Shown here in pieces: positions 37,501-49,030 of a stretch of DNA of 64,000 nt. Within the stretch, counting starts at the first letter, position 1. Every line of letters begins with the position of its first letter. Both the position numbers and the translations under genes were made by a program. Source of the stretch: Epiperipatus broadwayi (taxonomy: Eukaryota > Onychophora > Udeonychophora > Euonychophora > Peripatidae); contig JAQFVV010000355.1 of assembly GCA_028023455.1 (NCBI GenBank), forward strand, positions 436,001 through 500,000. The letters run 5' to 3'. The notes beneath the pieces are model-generated. The model worked only from the letters and a program-made list of their open reading frames with translations. It searched no databases and was not told where the DNA came from.

Positions 37501-38030
37501 ATATGATAATATATTGGGTTATCTTATGAGTCCAAAACTTTAAGCATTATGGAAATTCTCATAGAAACAAATATCATCTAACAATCTACAAATCCAAAGT
37601 ATAATGCTAACTAGTATTTATTTGTACTTTCTATAACTTGTCTCAATACTTGGATGTAATCCATTGTGCAAAAATCAATTTTTAATCGAACAGGTTATTT
37701 TAGTTGATTAAAATCCAAAGTTCACTTCACACAAGTTATAATTATCTTGGTAAAGATATTAAGTAGCAATGAAAGAAAAGTGTTGATTATGTAATATCTA
37801 ATATCTTCTTTAGTATCTTACTTAAGTATTAATATTACTCCTGCATTCTTCAAATTATCTAATACATATTTATTATTTAACTGCTTGGATAATATTTTTT
37901 TCTCATTATTCCAAATATCGATAATCTATTTCATCATTTTCTGTATTCTTCATAGATTTTATGTATGTCACATATCTTGATTTGTTATACTTGGCAATTA
38001 AAAAGCTGTAGTAATTATAAGGGATACTTT
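37501..38030. other. AT-rich sequence, possible LINE remnant
   Basis: May continue the RTE relic upstream on the minus strand, but no motif was placed. Confidence 0.3.
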
Positions 38031-38031
38031 G

Positions 38032-38272
<241 letters not shown>

Positions 38273-38279
38273 TCTTTAA

Positions 38280-39480
38280 GAATTCTTCCATGCATTTCAT
38301 GATATCATTCAAATTTTTAGTAATATTTCCACCTATACTTTTTACTGTTGAAACAACTTTCCCATCAAGAGAAAAATGTTGTTTTATGCAGTTGAAATTT
38401 TTATTTTCTTCTACAGTTCCTAGCCAATTCACAATTATATTTTTTATATCCTTATTAACTCATTCTCTACCATTTTTCAAAACTCTATTCATTTCTTCTT
38501 AATGGATATTTTTTTAAATACTCATATTCCTTCTTTTCTTCATTTACTGCTTTCTCTCAGCAAATAATTTGATATATTACTCTTTTTTATACCAGCAATT
38601 TTTGTTTTAATTTTTTGCTATTCTTCACAGTGTTTCAGTTATTTTTTATTGATTTCAGTCAAATCTGAACCATATTCAAAGTTTTCCAATATTTTAAAAC
38701 AATTAGCATGAGTTAATTTAAATTCATTGAGGTTTCTCTGAAAGTTAGAAACATTCACAGTTAATATCCATCTTTGTAGTTTTGTACTAATATGTGTCTT
38801 ACATCTCTCTAATTAAAGATCACTTGCTTTATTGAATCTGCTAAGAACATTACACTTTTTATATATCATTTGGATGTATCCATGTCCATATTTATTATAC
38901 ATATAAAAAAATATTCATAATATAGCTGTTTTTACAAACATTTGCCGATTCTGACATTAAAATCTTCCTCTATAGTTTAAAAATATTTTTTGGTATAATT
39001 AAAAGATTATATGTTTCTTTATTTAAAAAATCTCTACTCTTTTGCATTAAGAACTTGCTGGAGTATAAATCTGAATTATCTGCACTTGGTATCTTCCATT
39101 AATTTAAATAACTTATCTCACCACTCTGACTTTTCTATCAGTCTCCAAAATATTATTTTTGCACTTTTTATTTATATTAAATCTTTTAAACTTTCAATAT
39201 TTGTCCATTTTTCAAGCTACATGTATGTCCATTTATTAAAAAACTTCACATCAACAATAACCTGTTTATTATTAGGTAGTTCTTCCAATTTATGCAATCT
39301 TCTTTTCGTGAAAAAGTACTGTAATTTTAGATCTGTAAATAAAAAATATCATGAAATGCTTGCCTGCATCTACAATCAGGGGATTTTTAGAATTCTCTGT
39401 CTCACCTGGCAAAAAGCTGCCTTTCCTGGTGAATTTTCAAATAGTTTTGTCTGTCATAATTGTAAATATCTATTTTTTTA
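38280..39480 (-). other. Possible minus-strand retroelement remnant
   Basis: Just beyond the microsatellite, 50 minus codons (NWLGTVEENKNFNCIKQHFS to IMKCMEEFL) have protein-like composition. Further on, EELPNNKQVIVDVKFFNKW and IIFWRLIEKSEWWDKLFKLMED read like coding sequence broken by stops. I do not recognise the protein. Either the N-terminal half of the RTE relic or another element. The 156-codon plus-strand frame at 39011-39481 overlaps it and is probably a shadow. Confidence 0.3.
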
Positions 39481-41670
39481 AAATGTCATTTGCAAACATA
39501 TCCATTCTTTCTTCAAGATTCTTTAACTGACATTTCAGTTATAAATTATCAGGAAACTGATAAAACAGGTAAATGGCATTTCCAGTACCTAAATTCAATT
39601 GTTAAAAAACAGTAAACCCATCACACTTCATGATTTTATTGGTAGTCATGAATAACCATATATTAATAACAGATGAAATGTTAAGAACTTATGGTTTAGA
39701 ACTGCCCTTTGACCAAATATTGTAATTTTATCAATTACCACATTTACAATGTTTCACTTACTTAAAGGTGGTATATTCTGCTCTATGAATATGGTATAGG
39801 ATTTCTCAAAAACTATAAAAAGCAGAATGAAACAACAAATTTCATTCCAAGGATCTTGTTTTTTTTTTTAAAACCTCAAAGGAAAATACTAGTATTTTCA
39901 TTCAGTTAACATCAAATTCCCTTTTACAGCCTCAAAGATCATTAATGAAAACATTTATAAATGCTATAAGAAATGTGCATTTATAATAAATATCTTATAT
40001 TCATAAAATATTTTTTATATATTTAAGACATAATTCTATCAGCATGATAAACCTTTCCTAGAACTTTTGAACACAATATATATTATTTCTAATTTGGTTT
40101 AATCACATTATTTGACAGTTACTATTTGCTGAACTCTGAAAGTAAATTGCTTATGGGTAAATTTTATTTATTTTCGGTCAAATATGCAAGATATATTCAG
40201 AAATAACGATGCAATATTCTAGATTTAGTTATATTTTAATTGCTGACTGTCATTACTTAATTAAACTTTTATATGATTAATTTTATTTTTCATATCATTT
40301 TGTTAATATTTTGCATCCAAAATAATGAGGGGCTTTTAAAATAAACTGACAAGACGTTACAGTATAACTTATAAGTTCTAAATAATATGAAATCACATAT
40401 ATAGCTCTATAATTATAATACTGTATTTTTTACTTGATTTTGTTTACCAATTATAAATATATAAATTTAATATATAATCGTCTTTATTACTATAACTTTG
40501 TTATCAATTTGGTAAATAAATTCTGTTTAATATGTATTGTTATACATCTATCTTTATGTAATAATTTAAAATCTATAATAATTTTGGATATTTAGATTTA
40601 TCATGTAATATGTACTGCTAAAATAATATATAGTTGGTGAAATAATTTTGTTGTCAACATATGCAACTATTTGGGATATATCAAGGAATAAATATTAATT
40701 GTAATCACTTTAGAATCATCTACAATTGTTAAGAAATTAAAGAATTAAGGATCGTAAATTTTCAAAATAAAAATGACTATAGAATGTTTGATAATTATGG
40801 AATATCTCAAGATCCATGTGTAGCCAATATCGATTAACTTTTCTTCAGTGAACTAAAAAACCCCAGTGAAGTAGTTTCAACTAAATATTGAGATTATATC
40901 AAAATCAAAAATTGAGAGTCCCTACAAATTAATTACATAACATAATGCTAATGGTATTTTAATTTTAGAAAATGCTCATCATCCTTCTGTATGCCTATAA
41001 CTCATAATGAGCTACTTTTAGTTGAAATCATAAAGAGAAGAAAGCCACTTCCTAAGAATCGATCTCCAGTGATATACAAACTGTCGTCTTCTAATAATAT
41101 AATGTTTTCAAATCTATCAATACAAACTGTTTCTACTCCCCTATTCTAGATTTTTCATTTTTCTTTATCTATTAATATTAGTTATTACTTCAAAGCTAGT
41201 ATAAATCCAGTTTTTTGACCTTTAGATTTTGCATTTTTATAGTTTAAAACAATCCAATCCTAAAATGACTTTATAAAAGTCAGCTGGATTTAATATATTG
41301 AAATCCAGACTTTTTTGATATTGAAGATTTAACAAACTCATAACTAGATCTGCCAAAGAATATGAAGGCAATATTTTTATAGCCAATATTTATTTACCAA
41401 AGGTCTAGAAATTTCTGAAAAAAATTATAAAATCTCTATATACGTTTCATAAAAAAGTTAAGTCGTTTCGTGAATCAATAAACACTTTTAATACAAATAT
41501 ACATCAGACTTCTAAATCCAAGATTTAAAAAAGGCAATATGCGATCATTAGCATAATCATAGTTTTGGAACTTATCAACAACTAGTATATAAATTGACTA
41601 TTTACTGTTTAATTTACATGAATATTAAAAAAACATGCATATTTTAAATATCAATAGCCCGAATTATATG
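39481..41670. other. AT-rich sequence, no gene recognised
   Basis: No supported gene, RNA or repeat on either strand. Confidence 0.4.
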
Positions 41671-41679
41671 AAATAATGT

Positions 41680-41735
41680 GGAAGTTTACGTTTACGTACA
41701 GTTCGTTTACGTTTAGCCCGCTGGGGGGGGGGGGG
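41680..41735. repeat. GTTTACG short repeat followed by G13
   Basis: GTTTACGTTTACGTACAG and GTTCGTTTACGTTTAG, then CCCGCT and 13 guanines at 41723-41735. Confidence 0.85.
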
Positions 41736-41739
41736 AGTC

Positions 41740-42635
41740 AGTATTTCCGCATTATTTCCTATTTTAAATTAAAAACTACAATCATTATAAGGTAATAGAG
41801 TTTAGTAATGATTAAAACTGACCATAAATAATTGTCATGATCTTATAATAGAAAAGTGTATTACCAATTTATATGATAATTTATTTGTCATTTAATGAGA
41901 AAATAAATACTAGCAATTATTAATTTATTTACCTTGGAATAGCAATTATACTTGTGGAATCTGAATAATATTCTATTTAAAATAGTAATCTATTACACTT
42001 AAGCATACACCATATTTTAAATCGAAACCTCCAAATTGTGTTCACTGATAGAGTCATATTTCTTTTTCTAGTGACTTTTTTTTATTATTGGAATTAATTT
42101 TTGTAAGTATTTACTGAAGCTGTCCTAGTGAAAATCTAACATGATGTCTAATTTTTAGAAACTATATATATCAAATGATAAAAAAAGGTAATTCACAAAT
42201 TAATCCAGTAAAAACTGTCTTTGGTCAAGCCTTGCACAAAACAATCATTTACTCAACTGATGCATGGGTTGGTAATTTTTCTTTTATGATATTTCAAATA
42301 ACCATATGCATTATTTTTCTTTTATAAACCTATTACCCTAAATTTCAAAATTAACAAAGTTAATTAATATAATCAATAGTTAATTAATTTTCCAGTTTTA
42401 AAAAATCAAATCCTATGCAAAGTAAAACAAACTTATAAAGATAACAAAGCTAATTATTCAAGGCTTTAATAGATTTATAAATGTAGATGGTAACAATCAA
42501 TCCTTAAGCTGTCAAAATCTCAAACTGTTAAAGGCGGTTGCCTTGACTACAGGTTGAGATTGTGGTGAGTTTAAGCTTACAAACAAAAGAAAATATAATA
42601 AACAAATACTTCTGTCAACACTTGAAATAATAATA
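41740..42635. other. AT-rich sequence, nothing recognised
   Basis: No supported gene. Confidence 0.4.
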
Positions 42636-43380
42636 AAAAAACATGGCTGTTGTTATTGACAGAGACACTAATAAATAATACAAATTATTCCTCATGCTTT
42701 TGACCCAAGTCCTTATTAAGACAATAAACTGTATAAAAAACTAATCAATAAACATCAAAATGGTTATTACATAGGTCAGGAAGAACTAATAGAAAAATTA
42801 GTCAATTTTCATATTGCTTGAAGAACTCCACCTAATCCTAACACAATTTTTAAATAATACATTTTGTACTAATATTGGTAATAGGAATAATATAGTATAT
42901 TTTATTTTATATCAACATTCTGGTTCTGGTGCTGTATATATTGGTGAAACACAGATTAAGATGAAATACCATCTTAAGCAATGTAATCACACTTATAATA
43001 AAGCATTAATAGATTAATAGTTTATTCTGCATTTTATATTCACCAATCTCCCACTGGGAATATTTTTGTCCACAATCTTTTGAGATATTGATGCATGAAA
43101 TGCAGAATAAAAAGTGTAAAATTAAAGAATCTTATGTAATCAAAAATACTCTTTATTAAGTAAATTCTAAATTGACAAGTTTTTCTATTTGTTCATCCTG
43201 GTCTACATAATAGCCATTTTGACATTTATCAATTACTTTTTCTATACAGTTTATTGTTTTGATAAGGTCTTAGGTTGAAACCACTAGGTATTTTTGTATT
43301 ATTTATTTGTTTAATATTATATAATATATTACTGTCTCTGTCACTAACAACAGCCATGTTGTTTTTATTATTAAATACAA
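42636..43380. mobile_element. Degraded Penelope-like fragment with inverted duplication
   Basis: The segment at about 42640-42815 (+) recurs reverse-complemented at about 43150-43380: both contain ACATGGCTGTTGTTA, GACAGAGACA and CAATAAACTGTATA words. Between them lies a relic of a GIY-YIG domain (separate entry). A small hairpin, TTTATTCTGCATTT against AAATGCAGAATAAA, spans 43020-43110. The inverted arrangement parallels the PLE at 15838. Confidence 0.65.
42814..43017 (+). pseudogene. GIY-YIG endonuclease relic (Penelope-like)
   Basis: A 67-codon frame in which NIVYFILYQHSGSGAVYIGE (residues 26-45) aligns by eye with the PLE pattern xxxYxIxCxxCxxxYIGxT seen intact at 16815-16872 (GVYQISCKNCKASYIG). 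The YIG and following TQIKMKYHLKQCNH (R/K-x-H segment) are kept, but both metal-binding cysteines are lost (Gln and Ser/Gly in their place). The frame then ends in KALID and stop. The catalytic Glu region is absent. This is a dead, older PLE copy of a different lineage from the 16-kb one. Assignment rests on a short pattern. Confidence 0.55.
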
Positions 43381-43384
43381 AATA

Positions 43385-44215
43385 CCAATAGAAAGAAAGA
43401 AATCTTCCAGATTAAAAAAAATCCTGTTTACAAAACAATCCTACAAATTTAATAAAAATATATTAGAAAAAACAACAAGGTAAAACAATAATTATTATCT
43501 ATGCTTTGTATCTACTAAGACATATACTAATAAATAAATTAGTACATATTGCTTCAAAATATGAAAGTACCTAAATTATAGAATTAAAACATCTTTTTAC
43601 TTAGTTTACTCATACTCTTTGATGAGAGCAAATTGTCATAATACATATTGTAATGGGATATATATATATGCATTACATTTAAATTTTAATACTTAATTTT
43701 TTTGTAAATATCTAAGATGAATTAAAAGCACAAATGTTCAAAATGCACAAATAATGAATCATTAATTTATTAATATGTTTGATTTAAATATTGAAATAAA
43801 ATAAGCTTTACAAAAATTATAGAATTGAAGCAAAGATTCTAATTTTTAAATAAAATATAATAAAAACTTTTAATTTTAAAAATAACGAATATAGTTTTTT
43901 AATCTTAAAAATAAAAATTACAAACAGATCCTTAGGGCAAAATGACCATTGAAAAGATGATTACGAAAGATATAAGAGTCGAGGAATAGAAACAAAAGAC
44001 TTGCTTTTTCTACCCAAAGATATAGACACAGACCTCAGTGGAAAAATCCACTTAGCCACAAACCCAAAATCTACTTGGTGACAAACTCAATGAACCAATG
44101 GAATATAGATATGAAATATGTTTGATGGATCCATGCATTCCAGAGATAAGATGCCTCAAGACTATAAAAAGAAGAATTCAAGAGAAATAATTAATTGGAG
44201 AATTAGAAAATTAAA
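43385..44215. other. AT-rich sequence, nothing recognised
   Basis: No supported gene. 43930-44190 is slightly richer in G+C with no motif. On the minus strand it lies downstream of the putative exon. Confidence 0.4.
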
Positions 44216-44223
44216 GTTTTAAA

Positions 44224-44229
44224 TTTATT
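44224..44229 (-). terminator. Candidate polyadenylation signal AATAAA
   Basis: AATAAA on the minus strand about 85 nt after the stop of the putative exon at 44313. The hexamer is common by chance in DNA this A/T-rich, so position is the only support. Confidence 0.35.
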
Positions 44230-44312
44230 CACCTTTGCTGAAAGTAAAAATAAAAATTTAAAAAGCTATTATTGCCATCACCAAGAATGTAATCAACTTC
44301 ATCATGCTTCCT

Positions 44313-44460
44313 TCAGTTCGGCTGGCCGAAGGCAGCTATCATCGCCATGGATCCCAGCATCGAACCACTAGTAACGTCTTCAGTAATCTTCATAAAATCA
44401 TCATCATCTGCAAGAAATGGCCCTTGCATAAACTCATATCTTTGTCGCAAAGGAATGGGC
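44313..44460 (-). CDS. Putative 3'-terminal coding exon, unrecognised protein
   Basis: The only stretch that looks like host coding sequence. The 63-codon frame 44504-44313 has strikingly balanced codons in its last 42: RYEFMQGPFLADDDDFMKIT, then EDVTSGSMLGSMAMIAAFGQ and PN before TGA. Before RYEF the frame is A/T-rich, and the minus strand shows a pyrimidine-rich run (TTTCCTTTCTCC) followed by the first AG in GACAAAG. This suits a 3' splice site near 44440, so I place the exon from there. The tail pairs an acidic stretch (DDDD) with a small, Met/Ala/Gly-rich segment (MLGSMAMIAAFG). I do not recognise the family. Alternatives are a fossil of an unidentified element or a chance frame. No upstream exon was found in the window. 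Confidence 0.35.
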
Positions 44461-44897
44461 ATGGAGAAAGGAAAGTATAAATTATAAATATGAAATATAA
44501 ACACTTCAATTTAAAATCTCTGAACTTTAATTTTCTTTAAATATGAACTATAGACTTTCTTTCCAAATCAAACCAGAACTTTATTTTTTTATAAACTTTG
44601 CAATTTTAAATTCTTATCTAAAGTTTAAATGTAATCTCTTAAAATGTGTATTTTTTTTATTTATTTATGCTTAGTATAAGGTCTGCTTGTAATAGGGTAG
44701 GGATTTGTGATTGCAAACATAAAATTGAAAGATATACCTATCATTATTTGTGCAATACTGGATTTTAAAAATAGGTCAAAAATATTATTTGTGTAAAAGA
44801 GAAAAAAATAAGTTGAATGCAATATAATTTTAAAATAGGTTAAATACTGTAAACTAATTTTTTTTTTTTAAAGAATTAAATTGACTTAAATTTAAGT

Positions 44898-45466
44898 TGA
44901 GTATGGATAGCTGCTTTGACTTGTTTAAGTATATGTTAGTTTAAAGGGGATTTGATTTCAGACTATTTGTTTTGTAGTTGTGTCAATGCTGGTGGAGAGA
45001 TATATGGATGTTTACATCAATGTAATGTGAAGTGTGTTCGCACATTACGGCAATGTGCCCAACTGAATGCATGACTCCAAAGAGGCAGTCATATCATTGC
45101 AATGGATGCAGACATATTTCCTGCACCATTGACTCATTCCAGATCTATGGATTGGGACAATAAGCCAGTAAGATAGACCACTCTCCCATCCATATGAAGC
45201 ATTACTCTCTTTATTATATTACATGCATGATTCCTTCACCAGACACATACATTCCTTTATTGGACAAAGGTCATGTTTTCTCAAATAATATCATGCTGTC
45301 AGATGCACATTCCTGTCAGCGTGATTTGATGCTAACATGTTCACATTGCATTGGTTGCGGATATATATTTGGAAGCAAGCATTGGCATGATTGCGGACCT
45401 TTAGCCTGGAGTCAAATGTTTTGAAAATCTTTTAAATGCATTGTCTAAGTGGCCTATCCATGCTCA
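44898..45466. repeat. Foldback element with GTTGAG-TATGGATAG ends
   Basis: AAGTTGAGTATGGATAG (about 44896-44912) is mirrored by CTATCCATGCTCAAC at about 45456-45470. The interior is richer in G+C than its surroundings and includes inverted words such as ATTACATTGAT/CACATTACGG. The 76-codon frame at 45194-45424 lies inside and has many Cys and His but no known motif. Most likely a non-autonomous DNA element. Confidence 0.5.
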
Positions 45467-46120
45467 ACATTCTAAGATTAAAAATTAAAGTTAAAAAAGA
45501 TAATAATAATAATGAAACATAATTTTTTTTATAATAATTAATTTTCAAGTTTGTGTGTTATTTTTTATATATATGTAAATAAAGTTACTTTTTGTGTTAT
45601 TAGTACTGACAGTGATCTAGTGATTGTTTTTATTGTTCTTTATTAAAAGAAATATATTTACTAAATGTTTTAAACCTCTGCTACTTCATGAGCTAGTGAC
45701 TAGGGCTGGTGATCGTGATCTTAACAGTACGTATTTGTCAACTTTATAAATTTTCTAGGTTCAAATGGCCTAGTGGCACTCTGTTCGACAGATACGGTAA
45801 GACTGCAAATTTCACTTCTTTTCTGACCATTATAATATATATATATATATAAAGTTGTCTCTTAGTTTTATCAGTGAAAAGCTTCTAAATTTTTGGAACC
45901 CATAAATTTTAATATTATATTTGAATTAATGATATATAATTTTAAGTTTAACGATGTGATCTTGAAATGTGTCACTACATCCTCAAAAAAAAAAAATTAT
46001 TCTTTTTGTAAAGAGAAAACAAAAAGCAAATATTTGGAAAAAAAATTTTTAAATCAAACTTCCATTTTGAATCACATGGTGGGAGATGTAATATCTATAA
46101 AAATACTACATTTTCAAAAT
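45467..46120. other. AT-rich sequence, nothing recognised
   Basis: Contains a short (TA)n run at 45836-45851. No supported gene. Confidence 0.4.
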
Positions 46121-46125
46121 ATTAA

Positions 46126-46895
46126 TCTTAGCGATTAAGCCAATGTGCATGCACTTTAAAGATAAATTATAACTGAATATTCTCAATTTTTTCAGACACA
46201 GGAAATAGTATTTTAGAAAGAATGGAATGAATCCACACATTCTTTTGACCCAAACGTTTACACATGGGCAAATCTTAAGTGTGTGGAAATAAGAGCATGA
46301 AGATGTTGCACGATCACTTTAAATTACATTTGTTATATTTGAACGAATGACATTTGAGAAATCTTTACAATTTACGAACCGTTAGTTGAAATTAAACATA
46401 TATAATGAGATATTATTTTATATAGCACTCTGTTTTTTATGTAATAGTAATATTAGCGATTAAGCCAATGCACATGTACTTTAAAGATAAATTATAAATG
46501 AATACTCTCAATTTTTCCAGACATGAGATATAGTATTTTAGAAAGAATGGAATGAATCCACCCATTCTTTCAATCCAAACATTTATGTATGGACAAATAT
46601 TAAGTGTGTGGAAATAAAAGTGTGAAGGTGTTACACGATCACTTTAAATTACATTTGTTATGCTTGAACGAATGTCACACACTTAAGATTTGCCCTTACA
46701 TAAACATTTGGGTCGAAAGAATGGGTGGATTCATTCCATTCTTTTTAAAATAATATATCTCGTGTCTGGAAAAATTGAGAGTATTCATTTATAATTTATC
46801 TTTAAAGTGCATGTGCATTGGCTTAATCACTAATATTACTATTACATGAAAAACATAGCACTATATAAAATAATATCTCATTAAATATTAATCTT
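46126..46895. mobile_element. MITE-like foldback: one half copy plus one full hairpin
   Basis: 46126-46370 is a half unit (TTAGCGATTAAGCCAATG to TTACATTTGTTAT). 46403-46895 is a full foldback. The left arm runs from AATGAGATATTATTTTATAT through TTAGCGATTAAGCCAATGCA. The right arm is its complement, ending in ATATAAAATAATATCTCATT; arms are over 200 bp around a centre near 46650-46670. A further half copy lies at 25495. No protein. Confidence 0.85.
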
Positions 46896-47630
46896 ATAAA
46901 TATATTTTTAAAAAATTCTGACAATTACTGTTGTTTTCATTTGCTTTCTGTAATAAAAAAAATGAATTAAAGGTGTGAAGTTCGTATAAAAATTGCATAT
47001 TAGCATTCAATACCACTTGTCATTACCAAAGTTAATATAATTTTTTTAGAAAACTAATGAATTCATTGCTAGGTACTCACAAAATTATTTCTTGAACCTT
47101 TACATGGATAAATATTTCATTTCCATTTTCTTTCCTTTACTAATCAATGTAAATTATGGTCTCACTGACATTTAAAAAGTGAAATATAATATTGTACACA
47201 TAATAAAATAGTAATCTAATTGTAATTACGTTGATTACCATTTACTTGCTATGAATATAAGAACGTTTAAAAGCGCTCAGCCATATAATTTTTATATAAT
47301 TAATAAACTTCTCTATTAATGCATATAAGTGTATATATTATGTCTGTTACATTTACTTGATTGTGAAAGACTAGTAGAGAAGAAATAGCTTACATTTAAG
47401 ATAACTGATACAAAATAATAAATCAGCTATATTACTTCTTGTTTTATACCTTATGTATTCTTACCATCATGCTAGTGATAATAAAGTTTTTCTACCAACA
47501 ATTTTAAACTTTCTACATAAAAAAAAAAATTTAAATAATCAAGCAAATATCATTTAAGTGAATAGAAGAATCATGCCCACAAGATATTGCAGAGAAAATT
47601 ATTTCAGTAGTGAGCAAACATTACCCACAA
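46896..47630. other. AT-rich sequence, nothing recognised
   Basis: No supported gene. Confidence 0.4.
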
Positions 47631-47645
47631 CAACAAACCTAGTTT

Positions 47646-47749
47646 TTTTTTTTAAGGGTCATAGCATCGGCTGGAACATGAACCCGCAACCCGGGCAACT
47701 GCCTGCAAATGCAAAGCAGTCGCGCTGACCTCTCGACCTCCAATGTAAG
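47646..47749 (-). mobile_element. tRNA-derived SINE, copy 3, with about 13-bp TSD
   Basis: Minus strand: ACATTGGAGGTCGAGAGG, TCAGCGCGACTGCTTTGCA (A box and anticodon-arm-like part), GGTTCATGTTCC (B box), GATGCTATGACCC and an A-run. ACAAACCTAGTTT flanks it at 47633-47645 and 47750-47762. Same family as 3362 and 36234. Confidence 0.9.
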
Positions 47750-47763
47750 ACAAACCTAGTTTT

Positions 47764-48375
47764 AAATACAGAATATTTATTTTATTTCATCTATGATCTG
47801 TGTATTGTTCTTGGAAACCAAAATCAATCCATTTTTCAAGTGTTCTGCATAAATAGCCTTAACACACACGTGCTTGTCCTTTATGCTAATTATGTTATTT
47901 TATGCAAAATATATTTTGTATTGATAAGCCCACTTATTTTATAATGTGCTATATTGTAAAATGAACACTCACTCTTTTTTCCTCTTATTATGCAATACTT
48001 TTTTTATTCTGCATTTTAAATAAACTTGTTTTAAAACTAAAACCTAAAATAATTAATTAAAATTTTAAAATCGTTCAATGTAAATATATTATAATTATTT
48101 TTATTTATATAGTTTATAAGTAAATTGCATTATTGAATTATTAAAATTAAAATAAGTAATTTTAAAAAGTCATTTTGAATTTTTTAAAATTTATATAGTC
48201 TACTAGTTAATTGCAATGTTTGATATTTAATAAATATTTTAAAAAATGATTTACTTTCCACATTTTATTTGTTTTTGCTTGCTAACATTTTTTTTTTAGT
48301 TTTTGATTATATGTACCTATTTTACTCTAAATTTTTTATTTACATTAAATCTGTCTTTTTAAAATATTAGAATAT
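47764..48375. other. AT-rich sequence, nothing recognised
   Basis: No supported gene. Confidence 0.4.
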
Positions 48376-48379
48376 ATAT

Positions 48380-49030
48380 AATAGTTCATATAATAAAACA
48401 AGATTGATAAACTATATGAACTATTATAAAATAAACAAATAAGATCACCCAAACGTTTCGACTATATTTTTTTATAGTCTTTTTCTTTAAAAGTCTTGTT
48501 TCAGATCTTCTTCTAACAATTAACTTTTAGATAAATGCTTTGCTTGAGTTGGTTTTTTGAATCTAATGTCCCAACTCCTCACTGAAGAGACCCATAGGTC
48601 GAAACCGGTCTGGGGATGGGGACAAACTATGATAAAAATGATTTGAATGCCTTCTCTTGTAGTAGCATTTATCATAAATTTAAAAAAAAAGCTTATTTAG
48701 AGCTCATTAGCATGCTCTTAATTTTACATATTTGTAAGTACAAGCTATATATAAGTCATGTGACATCTGACTTTTTATTATTACTATTATATGAACTACT
48801 ATAAAATAAATAAATAACATTAACGTTTCGACTATATTCTTTTATAGTCTTTATCATAGTCGAAACGTTGGTCTAATCAATTATTTATTTATTTTATAAT
48901 AGTTCATATAATAAAACAAGATTTATAAAGAAAAAGACTATAAAAAATATAGTCGAAATGTTGAAGTGTTATATATTTATTTTATAATAAATTTATATAT
49001 TAAAACAAGATTTATATAGAATAAGAGCAT
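48380..49030. repeat. Array of PLE-tail-like units with hammerhead relics
   Basis: Four or more units of an A/T-rich tail (TTCATATAATAAAACAAGAT type) with a GACTATA/TATAGTC stem followed by GAAAC or GAAAT. They lie at about 48449-48505 (-), 48822-48856 (-), 48858-48925 (+) and 48925-49010 (+). The last two show a period of about 89 nt (AAAACAAGATTT at 48913 and 49002). The two middle units are inverted head to head. The CGAAACGTT word is shared with the style of the PLE motif at 17258. The conserved CTGAnGA core is lost in all of these units. Confidence 0.6.
48568..48623 (+). ncRNA. Type I hammerhead ribozyme, near-canonical
   Basis: All core bases fit the hammerhead consensus. Stem I: GTCCC (48568-48572) with GGGAC (48619-48623), an internal loop (AAC/TG), then TCCTCA (48576-48581) with TGGGGA (48611-48616, one wobble). 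Core CTGAAGA (48582-48588); position 7 is free in the consensus. Stem II is GACC-CATA-GGTC (48589-48600). GAAA is at 48601-48604. Stem III is the self-complementary ACCGGT (48604-48609), too short to loop well in cis, as in dimer-acting hammerheads of retrozymes and PLEs. Predicted cleavage follows C48610. It sits in a non-coding repeat between PLE-tail-like units. Confidence 0.82.

Noticed and set aside
39011-39481. 156-codon plus-strand frame, the longest on that strand apart from LINE fragments
   Set aside because: Composition is A/T-driven, and the minus strand of the same stretch reads more like broken coding sequence.
40800-40900. Possible hammerhead on the minus strand (CACTGAAGAAAAG)
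   Set aside because: No GAAA follows at a plausible distance and stem II cannot form.
45194-45424. Cys/His-rich 76-codon frame as a zinc-finger gene
   Set aside because: Spacing fits no known zinc motif and it lies inside a foldback element.
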